DNA of 64,000 nt from JANQOH01 sp965243325 (lineage in GTDB: Bacteria > Pseudomonadota > Alphaproteobacteria > UBA7887), in assembly GCA_965243325.1 (NCBI GenBank), contig CBDEUQ010000003.1, positions 2,976,001-3,040,000 of the forward strand, in the 5' to 3' direction. Position numbers and translations under genes: made by a program. Of the stretch, positions 16,525 to 25,545 are shown piece after piece. How positions within the stretch are numbered: the first letter of the stretch is position 1; each line of letters opens with the position of its first letter. The notes under the pieces were generated by a model. The model saw only the letters and a list, made by a program, of their open reading frames with translations. It made no database searches and was not told where the DNA came from.

Positions 16525-17313
16525 ATGCCCGAGGTCGTCAATCACGCGCGCCGGAGGATGGACGCCGGCGAGCTCGCCGTCGGCATCGGCCTGCGGCAGG
16601 CGCGCACGGTCGATATCGGTCCGATCATGAAGAGCTGCGGCTACGACTGGCTGTTCATCGACATGGAGCACAACACGATGACGCTAGACACCGCGGCGCA
16701 GATCAGCGTCGCGGCGCAGGCGGCGGGAATCACGCCGGTCGTCCGCGTGCACGCGCTGGCGCTGCACGACGCGACGCGCGTGCTCGACGGCGGCGCGCTG
16801 GGCGTCGTCGTGCCCCACGTCGACACGCCCGAGCGCGCGGCAGAGATCGTCGACTGGTGCAAGTATCCGCCTGTCGGCCACCGTTCGATCACCGGCGCCC
16901 TGCCGCAGCTCGGCTTCGAGGCGACGCCGATTCCGGAGGCGACCGCGGCGATCAACGCGGCGACGCTGGTTGTCGTGATGCTCGAGACGCCGCTCGCCAT
17001 CGACAACGCGTCGGCCATCGCGGCGGTGCCCGGCGTCGACGCGCTTCTCGTCGGCACCAACGACCTGACGATCGAAATGGGCATCGCCGGGCAGATCGGG
17101 CACGAAAAGGTGGCGGCGGCCTACGAGAAGGTGCTCGGCGCCTGCGCGGCGCACGGAACGTACGCCGGACTGGGCGGCGTGTACCGGCCCGACCTGATGG
17201 AGCGCTACATCGGCATGGGCTTCCGGCTGGTTCTCGCCGGCAACGACCTGCCGTTCATGGCGGCGGCGGCGAAGGAGCGCTCGGCCTTTCTGCGCGGCCT
17301 CGACCTCGGCTGA
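16525..17313 (+). CDS. HpcH/HpaI aldolase/citrate lyase family protein
   Basis: Class II (metal-dependent) aldolase of 262 residues, splitting 4-hydroxy-2-oxo acids such as HKHD or KDR into pyruvate and an aldehyde. Family features are WLFIDMEHNTM (about 44-54), VVRVHALALHDATRVLDGGALGVVVPHVDT, VMLETPLAIDN (the metal-binding Glu) and LLVGTNDLTIEMG (the metal-binding Asp). The start ATG 16525 has GGAGGAAAGAGG just upstream. It is divergent from the E1 fusion (148 bases between starts) and convergent with NAD synthetase. Together with the E1 fusion it could feed pyruvate-level intermediates, but the physiological substrate is open. Confidence 0.9.
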   Translation: MPEVVNHARRRMDAGELAVGIGLRQARTVDIGPIMKSCGYDWLFIDMEHNTMTLDTAAQISVAAQAAGITPVVRVHALALHDATRVLDGGALGVVVPHVDTPERAAEIVDWCKYPPVGHRSITGALPQLGFEATPIPEATAAINAATLVVVMLETPLAIDNASAIAAVPGVDALLVGTNDLTIEMGIAGQIGHEKVAAAYEKVLGACAAHGTYAGLGGVYRPDLMERYIGMGFRLVLAGNDLPFMAAAAKERSAFLRGLDLG

Positions 17314-18966
17314 CTACTCGGCGCGGACGAACCCGTTGGTGATCGGATAGCGCCGGTCGCGGCCGAACGCGCGGCGGGTGATCTTGACCCCCGGCGGCGC
17401 CTGCCGCCGCTTGTACTCGGCGACGTACAGCAGGCGCCGGATGCGCCTTACGGTGTCGGCGTCGTGGCCGCGCGCCACGATCTCCGGCACCGGACGTTCA
17501 TGTTCTATCAGACTCTCCAGAATGTCGTCCAAGACGTTGTATGATGGGAGAGAGTCCTCGTCTTTCTGATCGGGCCTCAACTCGGCGGACGGCGGTTTGA
17601 CGATGATGTTCTCGGGAATCACCGGGCCCGCCGGCCCGCAAGCGCCCTCGGGCCTCGCCTCGTTCCGCCAGCGCGCCAGGGCGACGACCTCGGTCTTGTA
17701 GACGTCCTTGAGCACGGAGTAGCCGCCGCACATGTCGCCGTAGAGCGTGGCGTAGCCGACCGACATTTCCGACTTGTTGCCGGTGGTCACGATCATGGCC
17801 CCGGTCTTGTTCGACAGCGCCATCAGCAGCGTGCCGCGGATGCGCGCCTGGACGTTCTCCTCGGTTTCGTCCGGCGGCCGACCCTCGAACAGGGGGGCGG
17901 TCAACGCCTCGAAGGCGGCGTGCGCGGCCTCGATGCCGACCGTGTCGCATCGCACGCCGAGCAGCCGGGCACATTCGGCGGCGTCGCTCAGGCTGTGATC
18001 GGACGAATAGCGCGACGGCATCCGCACGCAGCGCACGCGCGCGGCCGAAAGCGCATCGACGGCCACGGCCGCCGTCAGCGCCGAATCGATCCCGCCGGAG
18101 AGCCCGACGATGACGCCGGGAAACCCGTTCTTGTCCACGTAGTCGCGCAGGCCGGTCGTCAACGCGCTGTAAGTCTGCGCGTGGCCCTCGGGCCGGAGCT
18201 CGACGGCGCCGGCGGCGCACGCGAGGCCGTCGCCGTCGCGCGTCCATCGGCTCGCCGCGACGCACGGCCGCCACGACGGCGCCATGACCTTGAGCGTACA
18301 CGCCCGGTCGAGCGCGAACGACGCGCCGTCGAACACCAGCTCGTCCTGACCGCCGACCTGATTGACGTAGACCAGCGGCAGCCCGGTCTCGGTGACGCGC
18401 GCCACCGCGAGCGCCATGCGCTCGTCCTCCTTGCCGCGTTCGAACGGCGAGCCGTTGAGCACCACGAGCAGCTCGGCCCCGGACTCCGACAGGGTCTCGG
18501 CAACGTCCGGCGACCACATGTCCTCGCACAGCATCAGACCGAGGCGATGCCCGCGGAACGACACCGGACCGGAGGGCGGCGCGGCGTCGAACACGCGGCT
18601 CTCGTCGAAGACGCCGTAGTCCGGGAGCTTGTGCTTGAAGCGCACCGCCTTGACCGCGCCGCCGTCGAGCAGCAACGCGGCGTTGCGAAGCGCGCCGCCG
18701 TCGCGCCACGGCGCGCCGACCAGCAGCGCCGGGCCGCCGTCGGCGGTCTCCGCGGCGAGCGATTCGACGGCCGCCTCGATGCGGTCGAGGAACGCCGGAC
18801 GCCGCACCAGGTCCTCCGGCGGGTAGCCGGACAGCACGAGCTCGGAGAACACCGCGAGGTGGGCGCCGCTCTCGCGCCGCGCCGCGCGGACGAGCTCGGC
18901 GTTGCCGTCGACGTCGCCGACGGTCGGGTCGGTCTGCGCGAGCGCGATGACGAGGCTTTCGCTCAT
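17314..18966 (-). CDS. nadE: Glutamine-dependent NAD(+) synthetase
   Basis: Last step of NAD biosynthesis: ATP-dependent amidation of deamido-NAD with glutamine as nitrogen donor. The 550 residues form an N-terminal nitrilase-type glutaminase with the triad Glu42 (SELVLSGYPPEDL), Lys113 (KLPDYGVFDE) and Cys147 (LCEDMW). A C-terminal synthetase follows, with the P-loop SGGIDS at 290-295 and, further on, TTGNKSEMSVGYATLYGDM. The length and order are as expected for bacterial two-domain enzymes. The stop directly abuts the aldolase stop. The next gene upstream (506 residues) lies 55 bases away on the same strand and could be co-transcribed. Confidence 0.97.
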   Translation of the reverse strand: MSESLVIALAQTDPTVGDVDGNAELVRAARRESGAHLAVFSELVLSGYPPEDLVRRPAFLDRIEAAVESLAAETADGGPALLVGAPWRDGGALRNAALLLDGGAVKAVRFKHKLPDYGVFDESRVFDAAPPSGPVSFRGHRLGLMLCEDMWSPDVAETLSESGAELLVVLNGSPFERGKEDERMALAVARVTETGLPLVYVNQVGGQDELVFDGASFALDRACTLKVMAPSWRPCVAASRWTRDGDGLACAAGAVELRPEGHAQTYSALTTGLRDYVDKNGFPGVIVGLSGGIDSALTAAVAVDALSAARVRCVRMPSRYSSDHSLSDAAECARLLGVRCDTVGIEAAHAAFEALTAPLFEGRPPDETEENVQARIRGTLLMALSNKTGAMIVTTGNKSEMSVGYATLYGDMCGGYSVLKDVYKTEVVALARWRNEARPEGACGPAGPVIPENIIVKPPSAELRPDQKDEDSLPSYNVLDDILESLIEHERPVPEIVARGHDADTVRRIRRLLYVAEYKRRQAPPGVKITRRAFGRDRRYPITNGFVRAE

Positions 18967-19021
18967 GAACGAGGCTCGGGACGGGCGGGACGCGGGGACG
19001 GCGAACCGTTCCCGCGGGCCT

Positions 19022-20542
19022 TCAGGCGTCGAGCAGGGCGCGGGCGCGCGGGTAGACCGTGCGCGGGCGGAGGCGCGCGATGCAGGCCGCGTGCTTGGCC
19101 GCGGCGACGAGATGGGCGCGCCGCAAGGGCTCGCGCGTCACCGCGTATTCCTCGAACACCGCCTGTTGCAGCTTGTAGGCGTGCATTTCCGACTGGTCGT
19201 CGCGGCAGACGAACTCGTCCAACAGCTCGAGAAGCGCCTCGCCGTCGTAGCCCCGGTGCGCGTAGTCCCAGGCCAGCGCGACCGTCTCGCGGATCGATTC
19301 GGGCGCGACCACATCGGCGATCGAACCGGTCAGCGTCCTCAGATCGAAGACCGGATGGCGCTCGATGCTGTCGGCGATCGCCCGCAGCGATTCGCCGGCG
19401 TCGCGGTCGGGTAGCGCCGCAAGCGCGCCGTCGTCGACGCCGTCAGACCATCGCATGGTGCGATCGAGATGCCGCACCTCGTAGCCCTGCCCCCAGGACA
19501 GCAGCGCCAGAAGCCGCGTACGCAGCGACAGGCCGGAGAGCCGCAGCAGATATCGCCGCGCGTTGATGCCCGTGTGGTAGTGCACGTCGAACGGGTTGCC
19601 GGTGTTCGAGCGCAGATAACGCCGTGCCGCGGCAACCGACTGGGCTTCGCACGCACCCATGACGGACATGCCGCCGGCCAGCGCGTCGGCGGTCAGCTCC
19701 GGCGTCGCGGCGATCTCCCCGGCGGCGGCGATGGCATCGGCGAGCGCGTCGATGGCGCCGGTCTCGTCCTCACCGGTCTCGAAACGCGGCTCGCCGTCCG
19801 CCAGCCCGCCGTCGTCGACAAGCGCTTCCAGGGCCTGGAAGTCGCGGTAGAGGTCAATGCCGGCCTGGATGATGGCGCCGCGAACGCCGCCCGGGGGCTC
19901 CATCATCGGGTGGCGGGTAAGGAAACGGACGGGCGGCCGCAGAATGACGGCCGCGTGCTGCCAGCCGAGATCCTCGAGCGCCCGGAACGCGTAGACCAGA
20001 TACAGGAAATAATGGTCGTCGAGCGCGTTGCGGGGCAGCGCGACGGCAAGCAGCGCTTCCATGATCTCGCCGGGCTCGGCGACCTCGAGCAGCGCCAGGA
20101 GGTGCCGTTCGGCGGCCGCCGCGCGGCGCCGGCCGAGCTCGAACGCAAAGCCGTCAAGCAGCTCCCGCTTGGGCTTCTCCGCCAGCTCTCCGACCGCGAT
20201 GGCCGGCATGGCCGCGGGCCCCATCTCCGGCGCGTGCACGTGCTTGTTGGCGAGCGCCACGCTCTGGATCGCGGGAAGCATCGCCGCGCGGCCGCGCAGG
20301 CGCGACGCAATCCGGTTCACCGCCTGCAGACCGGCGACAGGGTGCACGGGGCCGCCGTGGTGCGACGGCGGCAATTCGGTCGAGCGGCTTACGGCGAGGC
20401 CAGCGGCCGCCAGGAGATCGCGCGCCGGGGTTCCGGCGCTGAGCCGCGAGCACGTCGCCGCCACGATGTCTTCGGGCGGCGTATCCTCGACAAAGCGCAC
20501 GAGCCGCTCGGTCGATTCGTCCAACGTCACCAGTCCAGCCAT
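19022..20542 (-). CDS. Unrecognised His-rich, mainly helical protein (506 residues)
   Basis: I do not recognise the family. It is a soluble, largely helical protein with several histidine motifs that look conserved rather than random: SHHGGPVHP (His61, 62, 67), NKHVHAPEMGP (His101, 103), DDHYFLYLVYAF (His177), and DVHYHTGINARRYLLRL near residue 340. Such clusters suggest a metal-dependent enzyme; this is inference. The start at 20542 has GGTGGGAG eight bases upstream; codons further upstream (LLLSSATVRK) look non-native. It sits 55 bases before nadE on the same strand, which may mean co-expression. No signal peptide or membrane segment. Confidence 0.75.
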   Translation of the reverse strand: MAGLVTLDESTERLVRFVEDTPPEDIVAATCSRLSAGTPARDLLAAAGLAVSRSTELPPSHHGGPVHPVAGLQAVNRIASRLRGRAAMLPAIQSVALANKHVHAPEMGPAAMPAIAVGELAEKPKRELLDGFAFELGRRRAAAAERHLLALLEVAEPGEIMEALLAVALPRNALDDHYFLYLVYAFRALEDLGWQHAAVILRPPVRFLTRHPMMEPPGGVRGAIIQAGIDLYRDFQALEALVDDGGLADGEPRFETGEDETGAIDALADAIAAAGEIAATPELTADALAGGMSVMGACEAQSVAAARRYLRSNTGNPFDVHYHTGINARRYLLRLSGLSLRTRLLALLSWGQGYEVRHLDRTMRWSDGVDDGALAALPDRDAGESLRAIADSIERHPVFDLRTLTGSIADVVAPESIRETVALAWDYAHRGYDGEALLELLDEFVCRDDQSEMHAYKLQQAVFEEYAVTREPLRRAHLVAAAKHAACIARLRPRTVYPRARALLDA

Positions 20543-20733
20543 CGCCGCCGCTCCCACCTTCCGCACCGTTGCCGAGGATAGCAGCAACCGCATTCCGGCG
20601 CCAGCAAGCGCGGCCTTCGGCGGGCGACGGACCCGGCGGAGACATCCTCGATCGAGGGGTCCCGCCGCCGACGCCGAAACCCTTCAGATCCGTGCGCGGG
20701 CGGCGGCCGTGCAATCCGTGCCGTCTTTCAGTC

Positions 20734-22266
20734 CTACGAGCCCGCCCTCGAGCGTTCAAGGCCCCGCACGGACCTCGTGCGGTTCGGCATGCGCTCGAGG
20801 GCTCTCGCGAACTGAGCCGCCGCTTCGTCGGGGCGCCCCCGCGCCAGCAGGAACTCCCCGTACATCTCGTACGCGGACTTCATCGGGAACGGCGGCCCGG
20901 ACGGCGGGTTTAGCTTTCCTTCGAGAGCCGTCGCCTCGACCAGAAGAGCCTCCGCCGCCGCATCGTCGCCCCGGGCCAGCGCCAGCGCCGCCTCCAGCTC
21001 CTTCTCGTCCACCGCGGCGATGCTCGCCCGCCAGGCCGCGCGCCAGGCGCCCGACTCGCCGCCCAGCCATCGGCTCCGCGCATCGCGGATGTTCGCCAGC
21101 GCCGCTTCCGCCGAGTCCGGATCGCCGGTATTGGCCGCGCTCAGGCCGGCCGCCAGTTGCAGCGCCGAATGATCCCGATCGGCATCGGCGAGAACGCCGC
21201 GGTCGAACTCCGACCAGCGTTCCGTCTCCAGCGTGTGCCGGGCGAGTATGGCCATCATTCCCCTGCGCACCCGGTCGCCCGGGAACCCGGCCAGCGCCCG
21301 CATCGCCTCGTCGAGCGCCCGTTGCGCCCGCTCTTCGTCACCCCGCTGGAGGTGGCCGTAGTGCAGCCACTGCAGCGCATGGGCCTCGGACCGGCCGCGC
21401 TCCAGACCCTTGCGCTCGATGTGGTCGAGCGCGGCCCTGTACCCGGCATCGTTCGACGCCACGACCTCGTCCCACATCCCGAGCTGGAGGAATATGTGCG
21501 ACGGCATGTGCAGCGCATGCGGCGCCGCCGGCGCGATTTGCGCATACGCCCGCGCGGCCGGCAGCGCCAGAATGGCGTGCTCCGGGTCGTCGAAGGCGTG
21601 GATGATGTAGTGCGCGGCGCCCGGGTGGCCGGGGCTGCGCGCGAACACCTCCATGGCGACGGCGCCGGCGCGCACCTGCCGGCCGAACCCCTTGTCGCCG
21701 CGCCGCACCGTGCCGAGCAGGGAGAGCGCGTAGAGCGTCGCGGCGTCGTCGTCGTCCGGATGCGCCTCGTACAGGCGCCTCATGGCCTCCGAATAGGCGA
21801 AGTCCCTCGACAGCTTGTCGCCGGGGCCGTAGAGGACGTCCACCGCTTCCATGAAGCTTCTCTCGCGACCCGGCGGCAGCCTCGCCGCACGGGCCTGCGG
21901 CGTCGGCGCGTAGCGGGCCAGCGCGGCAAGGGCCGCCTCGCGGTCCTGCTCCGCCCACAGGGGAAAGTTGTAGCTCAGCGCCTCGCCCCAGTAGGCCAGA
22001 CCGAAGTCCGCGTCTATCGCCTGCGCCTCGCGAAACGCCTCGCCGGCATCGTCGAACTCGAAGCTGTGCAGCGCCTTCATGCCGGTGACGAACGCGCGCT
22101 GCGCCTCGGCCGCTCCCGAGTTCGGAAAGTCGACGCTGCCCAGATTCGACGACAGGTCGGCCGCGCTGTCCCCGGCCGCCGCGGTCGCGCCCGCGTGGCC
22201 CAGCGCGATCCCGAGACACGCAACCCGCAGAAGGCGCCGCGTGCGCCGCAAATTCTCAGCGAACAT
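20734..22266 (-). CDS. Exported tetratricopeptide-repeat protein
   Basis: A 510-residue protein. The signal peptide has twin arginines (RRTRRLLRVACLGIALGHAGATA) and may be Sec or Tat type. Repeats of TPR type follow: AFVTGMKALHSFEFDDAGEAFREAQAID, DFGLAYWGEALSYNFPLW, and near the end EMYGEFLLARGRPDEAAAQFARAL. The centre has two striking motifs, GAAHYIIHAFDDPEHA and HALHMPSHIFLQLGMWDEVVASN, which I remember as characteristic of a widespread family annotated only as TPR protein; the histidines could form a metal site. The function is unknown. The promoter region upstream now carries the IS256 element about 290 bases away. Confidence 0.82.
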   Translation of the reverse strand: MFAENLRRTRRLLRVACLGIALGHAGATAAAGDSAADLSSNLGSVDFPNSGAAEAQRAFVTGMKALHSFEFDDAGEAFREAQAIDADFGLAYWGEALSYNFPLWAEQDREAALAALARYAPTPQARAARLPPGRERSFMEAVDVLYGPGDKLSRDFAYSEAMRRLYEAHPDDDDAATLYALSLLGTVRRGDKGFGRQVRAGAVAMEVFARSPGHPGAAHYIIHAFDDPEHAILALPAARAYAQIAPAAPHALHMPSHIFLQLGMWDEVVASNDAGYRAALDHIERKGLERGRSEAHALQWLHYGHLQRGDEERAQRALDEAMRALAGFPGDRVRRGMMAILARHTLETERWSEFDRGVLADADRDHSALQLAAGLSAANTGDPDSAEAALANIRDARSRWLGGESGAWRAAWRASIAAVDEKELEAALALARGDDAAAEALLVEATALEGKLNPPSGPPFPMKSAYEMYGEFLLARGRPDEAAAQFARALERMPNRTRSVRGLERSRAGS

Positions 22267-22545
22267 GGTTCAACTCCTCGGACCTGTACGGGGTTCCGCC
22301 TCCACTGCCGCCGCGCGCGACCCCGCATCCCGCACCGCGAGCGAAGTATCGCTCACTATACGCCATGCTCCGTCATGCGCGTCTTCATCGACCGGACGCA
22401 CAACAGCAAGACCGGGAAGCTCGAGACGGGGCGAGCGGCGCTGAAGTCCCGGAACGACGGGGTCGCCGGTGCCGGCGCATCGGCCCGCCGCGGCTCCGGG
22501 CTCCGAGAGCGCCGACACGGCGGAGAGGAGCACCGTGCCGCCTGA

Positions 22546-22557
22546 CCCGGGGCGCTG
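22546..22557. repeat. Left target-site direct repeat of IS256-type element
   Basis: CCCGGGGCGCTG occurs immediately left of the element and again at 23835-23846 immediately right of it. IS256 elements normally make 8-9-base duplications; the longer match may include chance identity at one edge. Confidence 0.7.
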
Positions 22558-23834
22558 GTAACGTCAAGAGTTATGTGTCAGGGAGACGGGGGTGCTGATT
22601 CCCTGAGACTTGTTTTCGTGGATGAATACCGCGTAGAGGACGCGGTCCATTGAGGTCCGGTCCTGGAAGGTTCCCATGGGCCGGGTTCGTCTGCGGACCT
22701 CCCGGAACCTTCGTTCGATGGCGTTGGTGGTCCTGACCCGCTTTCGCTCATCGAGGGTCCGGTAGCGGAAGCAGGTGAGCAGCTCGTCGAGATCGCTGCG
22801 CAGGCAGGCGACGGCCTTGGGGTAGGTGCTTTGCCAGCGGTCGGCGAAGCGTCGGGCGGCGCTCTGGGCCTTGCGGCGGCTCTTTGCATTCATGACGGCG
22901 TGGACATCGGCCTTGACGGCCTCCTGGTCGGCCTTGCGGACCTTGTTGAGGATGTTGCGCATCTTGTGCGCCCAGCACCTCTGAACCGGGATGCCGGGAT
23001 AGACGAACGGCAAGGCAGCCAGCAGGCCCTTGCCGCCATCGACGCAGATCATCTCAAGGCCTTCGCCGGTGAGCCCGCGGTGGTACAGCCGGTTGAGGAA
23101 CACTTCCCACTCGCGGGCGCCTTCGCTGACGGCGAGATGGAAGTCGATGATCTCCTTCTTGCCGTCGGGGCGGATGCCGAGCGCCACCAGGACCGGCCTC
23201 CTGAGCGCGCCGGCGCCGGTCTTGCGGGCCAGCACCACGCCGTCGAGCATCAGCGCCTTGTAGGCGTTCTTCAGCGGCCTGCGGTGGAAGGCCTCGACCG
23301 CCATGTCGAGCGTCTTGGAGACCCGGCTCACCGTCGCGGCCGAGACCGGGCGCCCGAGCAGGGCCAGCAGGACCTCGCCCACCTTGCGCGTCGAAAGCCC
23401 CAGCACGAAGCCGGCCAGGATGGCACGGTCGATCTCCGGCGCGCGCCTTGCGTAGCTCTTCACAACCCCGGTCGGGCAGAAGTGCCGGGTGCGCGGCACG
23501 TTGAGCTCGATGTCGCCGAGCTCGCTCAGCAGGCAGCGGCGGTAGGTCCCGTTGCGCCGGTCGCGCATCGCGCCGGCGTCGAGGTTGTCGAGCCAGCGAT
23601 CCACCGCCTCGGCCATCCGGCCCTCGATGATCTCGGCCAGCGCCTGGCGGCCGAGCGGGCGGTAGCCCTCGCCCCAGTCCAGTCCGCCTGCCTGCATCTC
23701 CTTCACCACCTCAAAGGCCTGGGGTAGGCTCATGATCGTCGCAGCTTGCTGGGACATGCGGGGTGCTCCTGTTTGTGGTTGTCGTCACCACAGGGAGTAC
23801 CCCCTTCCCACCTGACACATAAATTCTTACGTCA
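22558..23834 (-). mobile_element. IS256-family insertion sequence, apparently intact
   Basis: About 1.28 kb carrying a single transposase gene. The ends are imperfect inverted repeats: the left end reads GTAACGTCAAGAGTTATGTG from 22558 and the right end, read on the minus strand from about 23834, reads TGACGTAAGAATTTATGTGT; both then continue with CAGG. The core TTATGTGTCAGG is identical. CCCGGGGCGCTG flanks both sides. The element lies in the divergent promoter region between the TPR gene and the TauD gene, so it separates both from their original upstream DNA. Confidence 0.88.
22564..23757 (-). CDS. IS256-family transposase
   Basis: DDE transposase of 397 residues, the usual length for the mutator-like IS256 family. 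Catalytic residues are Asp172 (LMLDGVVL), Asp240 (ICVDGGKGLL) and Glu348 (TTNAIERRFREV), with the family motif QRCWAHKMRNIL (Cys261, His264) between the second and third. N-terminal features ending LNVPRTRHF precede the core. An AGGAG precedes ATG 23757. The stop codon lies inside the left inverted repeat. No frameshift or internal stop is seen, so it is probably active. Confidence 0.96.
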   Translation of the reverse strand: MSQQAATIMSLPQAFEVVKEMQAGGLDWGEGYRPLGRQALAEIIEGRMAEAVDRWLDNLDAGAMRDRRNGTYRRCLLSELGDIELNVPRTRHFCPTGVVKSYARRAPEIDRAILAGFVLGLSTRKVGEVLLALLGRPVSAATVSRVSKTLDMAVEAFHRRPLKNAYKALMLDGVVLARKTGAGALRRPVLVALGIRPDGKKEIIDFHLAVSEGAREWEVFLNRLYHRGLTGEGLEMICVDGGKGLLAALPFVYPGIPVQRCWAHKMRNILNKVRKADQEAVKADVHAVMNAKSRRKAQSAARRFADRWQSTYPKAVACLRSDLDELLTCFRYRTLDERKRVRTTNAIERRFREVRRRTRPMGTFQDRTSMDRVLYAVFIHENKSQGISTPVSLTHNS

Positions 23835-23846
23835 CCCGGGGCGCTG
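23835..23846. repeat. Right target-site direct repeat of IS256-type element
   Basis: Second copy of CCCGGGGCGCTG, matching 22546-22557. Removing the element and one copy would restore a continuous intergenic region between the TPR protein and TauD genes. Confidence 0.7.
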
Positions 23847-23910
23847 CCGCTATTCCCGCAATGCCTGCCGCGTGCTATCGTCGCCGCGCCTGCACGCAAG
23901 GGAGAGCACC

Positions 23911-24774
23911 ATGTTCGATCTTGAACCTCTCGACGGCCCATTCGGCCGCGCGGTCCACGGCATCGACCTCGCCGACGGGATGGACGACGAGACCTTCCGC
24001 GCCTTGAGCGGGGCGCTCTACGAACACCGCGTCCTGGTGCTCAAGGACCAGGCGTGCAGCGAGGACGCCTATCTGGCCTTCGGCCGCAAGTGGGGCGCGC
24101 CGATTCCGCACGTGGTCGATCAGGCGCGGATGCAGGGCTACCCGGAAATGCTCGAGGTCGGCAACGACACGAACCGCGGCAGGGAAGACGACATGGCGCG
24201 CAACAGCGCCGCGTTCTGGCATACCGACCAGTCCTACGACGCCAACGTCGCGACGGCGACGATGCTGTATGCGCGCACGGTTCCCGATCAAGGCGGACAG
24301 ACGCGCATCGCCGACCAGAAGGCCGCCTACGACGGCCTCGACGCGGCGACCAGGGAGCGGATCGACGGCCTGCGCGCGATGCACCTCTACGGCGCGACGT
24401 CGGGCCGGGACGGAGAACGCGCGACGAAGCCGCTCACCGCCGCCCAGGCGGCGCGGGTTGCGCCGGTGCCCCACCGTCTCGTCCGCCGGCACACGGTGAC
24501 CGGCGAAAAGGCGCTCTATGCCGTCGCCGGCACGGCGTACGCGGTCGAGGGCATGGACGACGACGAGGCGGGCGAGCTGATCGCCTCGCTCAAGGCGCAC
24601 GCCGTGCAGGACAGGTACGTCTACGCGCACCGCTACGAAGTGGGCGACGTCGCCATCTGGGACACGCAAATGACGCTGCACTGCGCGACGCCGATCGGCG
24701 CGCCCGATGGCCCGGGCACCAAGCGCCTCCTGTGGCGGATCAGCGTCCGCGGCACGCCGCCCATCTACCAGTAG
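23911..24774 (+). CDS. TauD/TfdA family Fe(II)/2-oxoglutarate dioxygenase
   Basis: Non-haem iron dioxygenase of 287 residues coupling 2-oxoglutarate decarboxylation to hydroxylation of an organic acid. The iron triad is present: His104 and Asp106 in FWHTDQSYD, and the distal His257 in MTLHCATPIG. The 2-oxoglutarate-binding Arg276 lies in LLWRISVRG. The N-terminus (DLEPLDGPFGRAVHGIDL) is typical. ATG 23911 has GGGAGAGC upstream. It is followed 22 bases later by an SDR gene and the Liv operon, so it probably attacks the compound imported there; TfdA-like ether cleavage or taurine-type desulfonation cannot be told apart from sequence alone. Confidence 0.92.
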   Translation: MFDLEPLDGPFGRAVHGIDLADGMDDETFRALSGALYEHRVLVLKDQACSEDAYLAFGRKWGAPIPHVVDQARMQGYPEMLEVGNDTNRGREDDMARNSAAFWHTDQSYDANVATATMLYARTVPDQGGQTRIADQKAAYDGLDAATRERIDGLRAMHLYGATSGRDGERATKPLTAAQAARVAPVPHRLVRRHTVTGEKALYAVAGTAYAVEGMDDDEAGELIASLKAHAVQDRYVYAHRYEVGDVAIWDTQMTLHCATPIGAPDGPGTKRLLWRISVRGTPPIYQ

Positions 24775-24796
24775 GCCCGCACGCACGGGCGGTGCC

Positions 24797-25537
24797 GTGC
24801 GCGGCCTCGCCGGCAAGGCGGTGCTCGTCACCGGCGGCGCCCGAGGCATCGGCGCCGCGGCCTGCCGGCGCTTCGTCGAGGAAGGCGCGCGCGTGATCGT
24901 CTGCGACATCGACGGAGATGCCGCGCGCGCGACCGCGGACGCGACCGGCGCCGCCGCGCTTCGCCTCGACATTACCGATCGCGGCGCCGTGCTGCGCGCG
25001 GTGGACGAAACGGGACCGCTCGACGTTCTGGTCAACAACGCCGGCTGGGACCGGTTCCGCCCGTTCCTCGACACCGACCCGGCGTTCTGGGACCGCGTCG
25101 TCGCGGTCAACCTCACCGGCGCGCTCAACATGCTGCACGCGGTCCTTCCCGGCATGGTCGAGCGCGGCGCGGGGCGCGTGGTCTCGGTGTCGTCGGACGC
25201 CGGCCGGGTCGGCTCGTCCGGCGAGGCGGTCTATGCCGCGTGCAAGGCCGGGCTGATCGCACTGTCGAAGACGCTGGCACGCGAGCACGCGCGCGACGGC
25301 CTGACCTTCAACGTCGTCTGTCCCGGACCGACCGAGACGGCGCTGCTCGACAGCTTCATGGCGGAAGCGGGCAACCCGGACAAGCTCGCGCGAGCCTATC
25401 GCCGGGCCATCCCGCTCGGCCGCCTCGGCCGCCCCGAGGACCTGCCCGGCGCCATCGCCTTTCTCGCAAGCGACGATGCGGCGTTCGTGACCGGCCAGGT
25501 CCTTAGCGTTTCCGGCGGTCTGTCCATGGTCGACTGA
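24797..25537 (+). CDS. SDR family NAD(P)-dependent oxidoreductase
   Basis: Classical short-chain dehydrogenase (246 residues) with the coenzyme motif TGGARGIG, the acidic residue CDIDGD favouring NAD, LVNNAGWDRF, an active-site Ser in SVSSDAGR and Tyr-Lys in YAACKAG. It ends in LSVSGGLSMVD. The sequence resembles 2-hydroxycyclohexanecarboxyl-CoA dehydrogenase (BadH), which would suit a CoA-thioester pathway alongside the ligase at 29021; this is a memory-based resemblance. It uses a GTG start at 24797 since no suitable ATG exists. It lies between TauD and livH in a tightly spaced operon. Confidence 0.92.
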   Translation: MRGLAGKAVLVTGGARGIGAAACRRFVEEGARVIVCDIDGDAARATADATGAAALRLDITDRGAVLRAVDETGPLDVLVNNAGWDRFRPFLDTDPAFWDRVVAVNLTGALNMLHAVLPGMVERGAGRVVSVSSDAGRVGSSGEAVYAACKAGLIALSKTLAREHARDGLTFNVVCPGPTETALLDSFMAEAGNPDKLARAYRRAIPLGRLGRPEDLPGAIAFLASDDAAFVTGQVLSVSGGLSMVD

Positions 25538-25545
25538 GCGACGTC

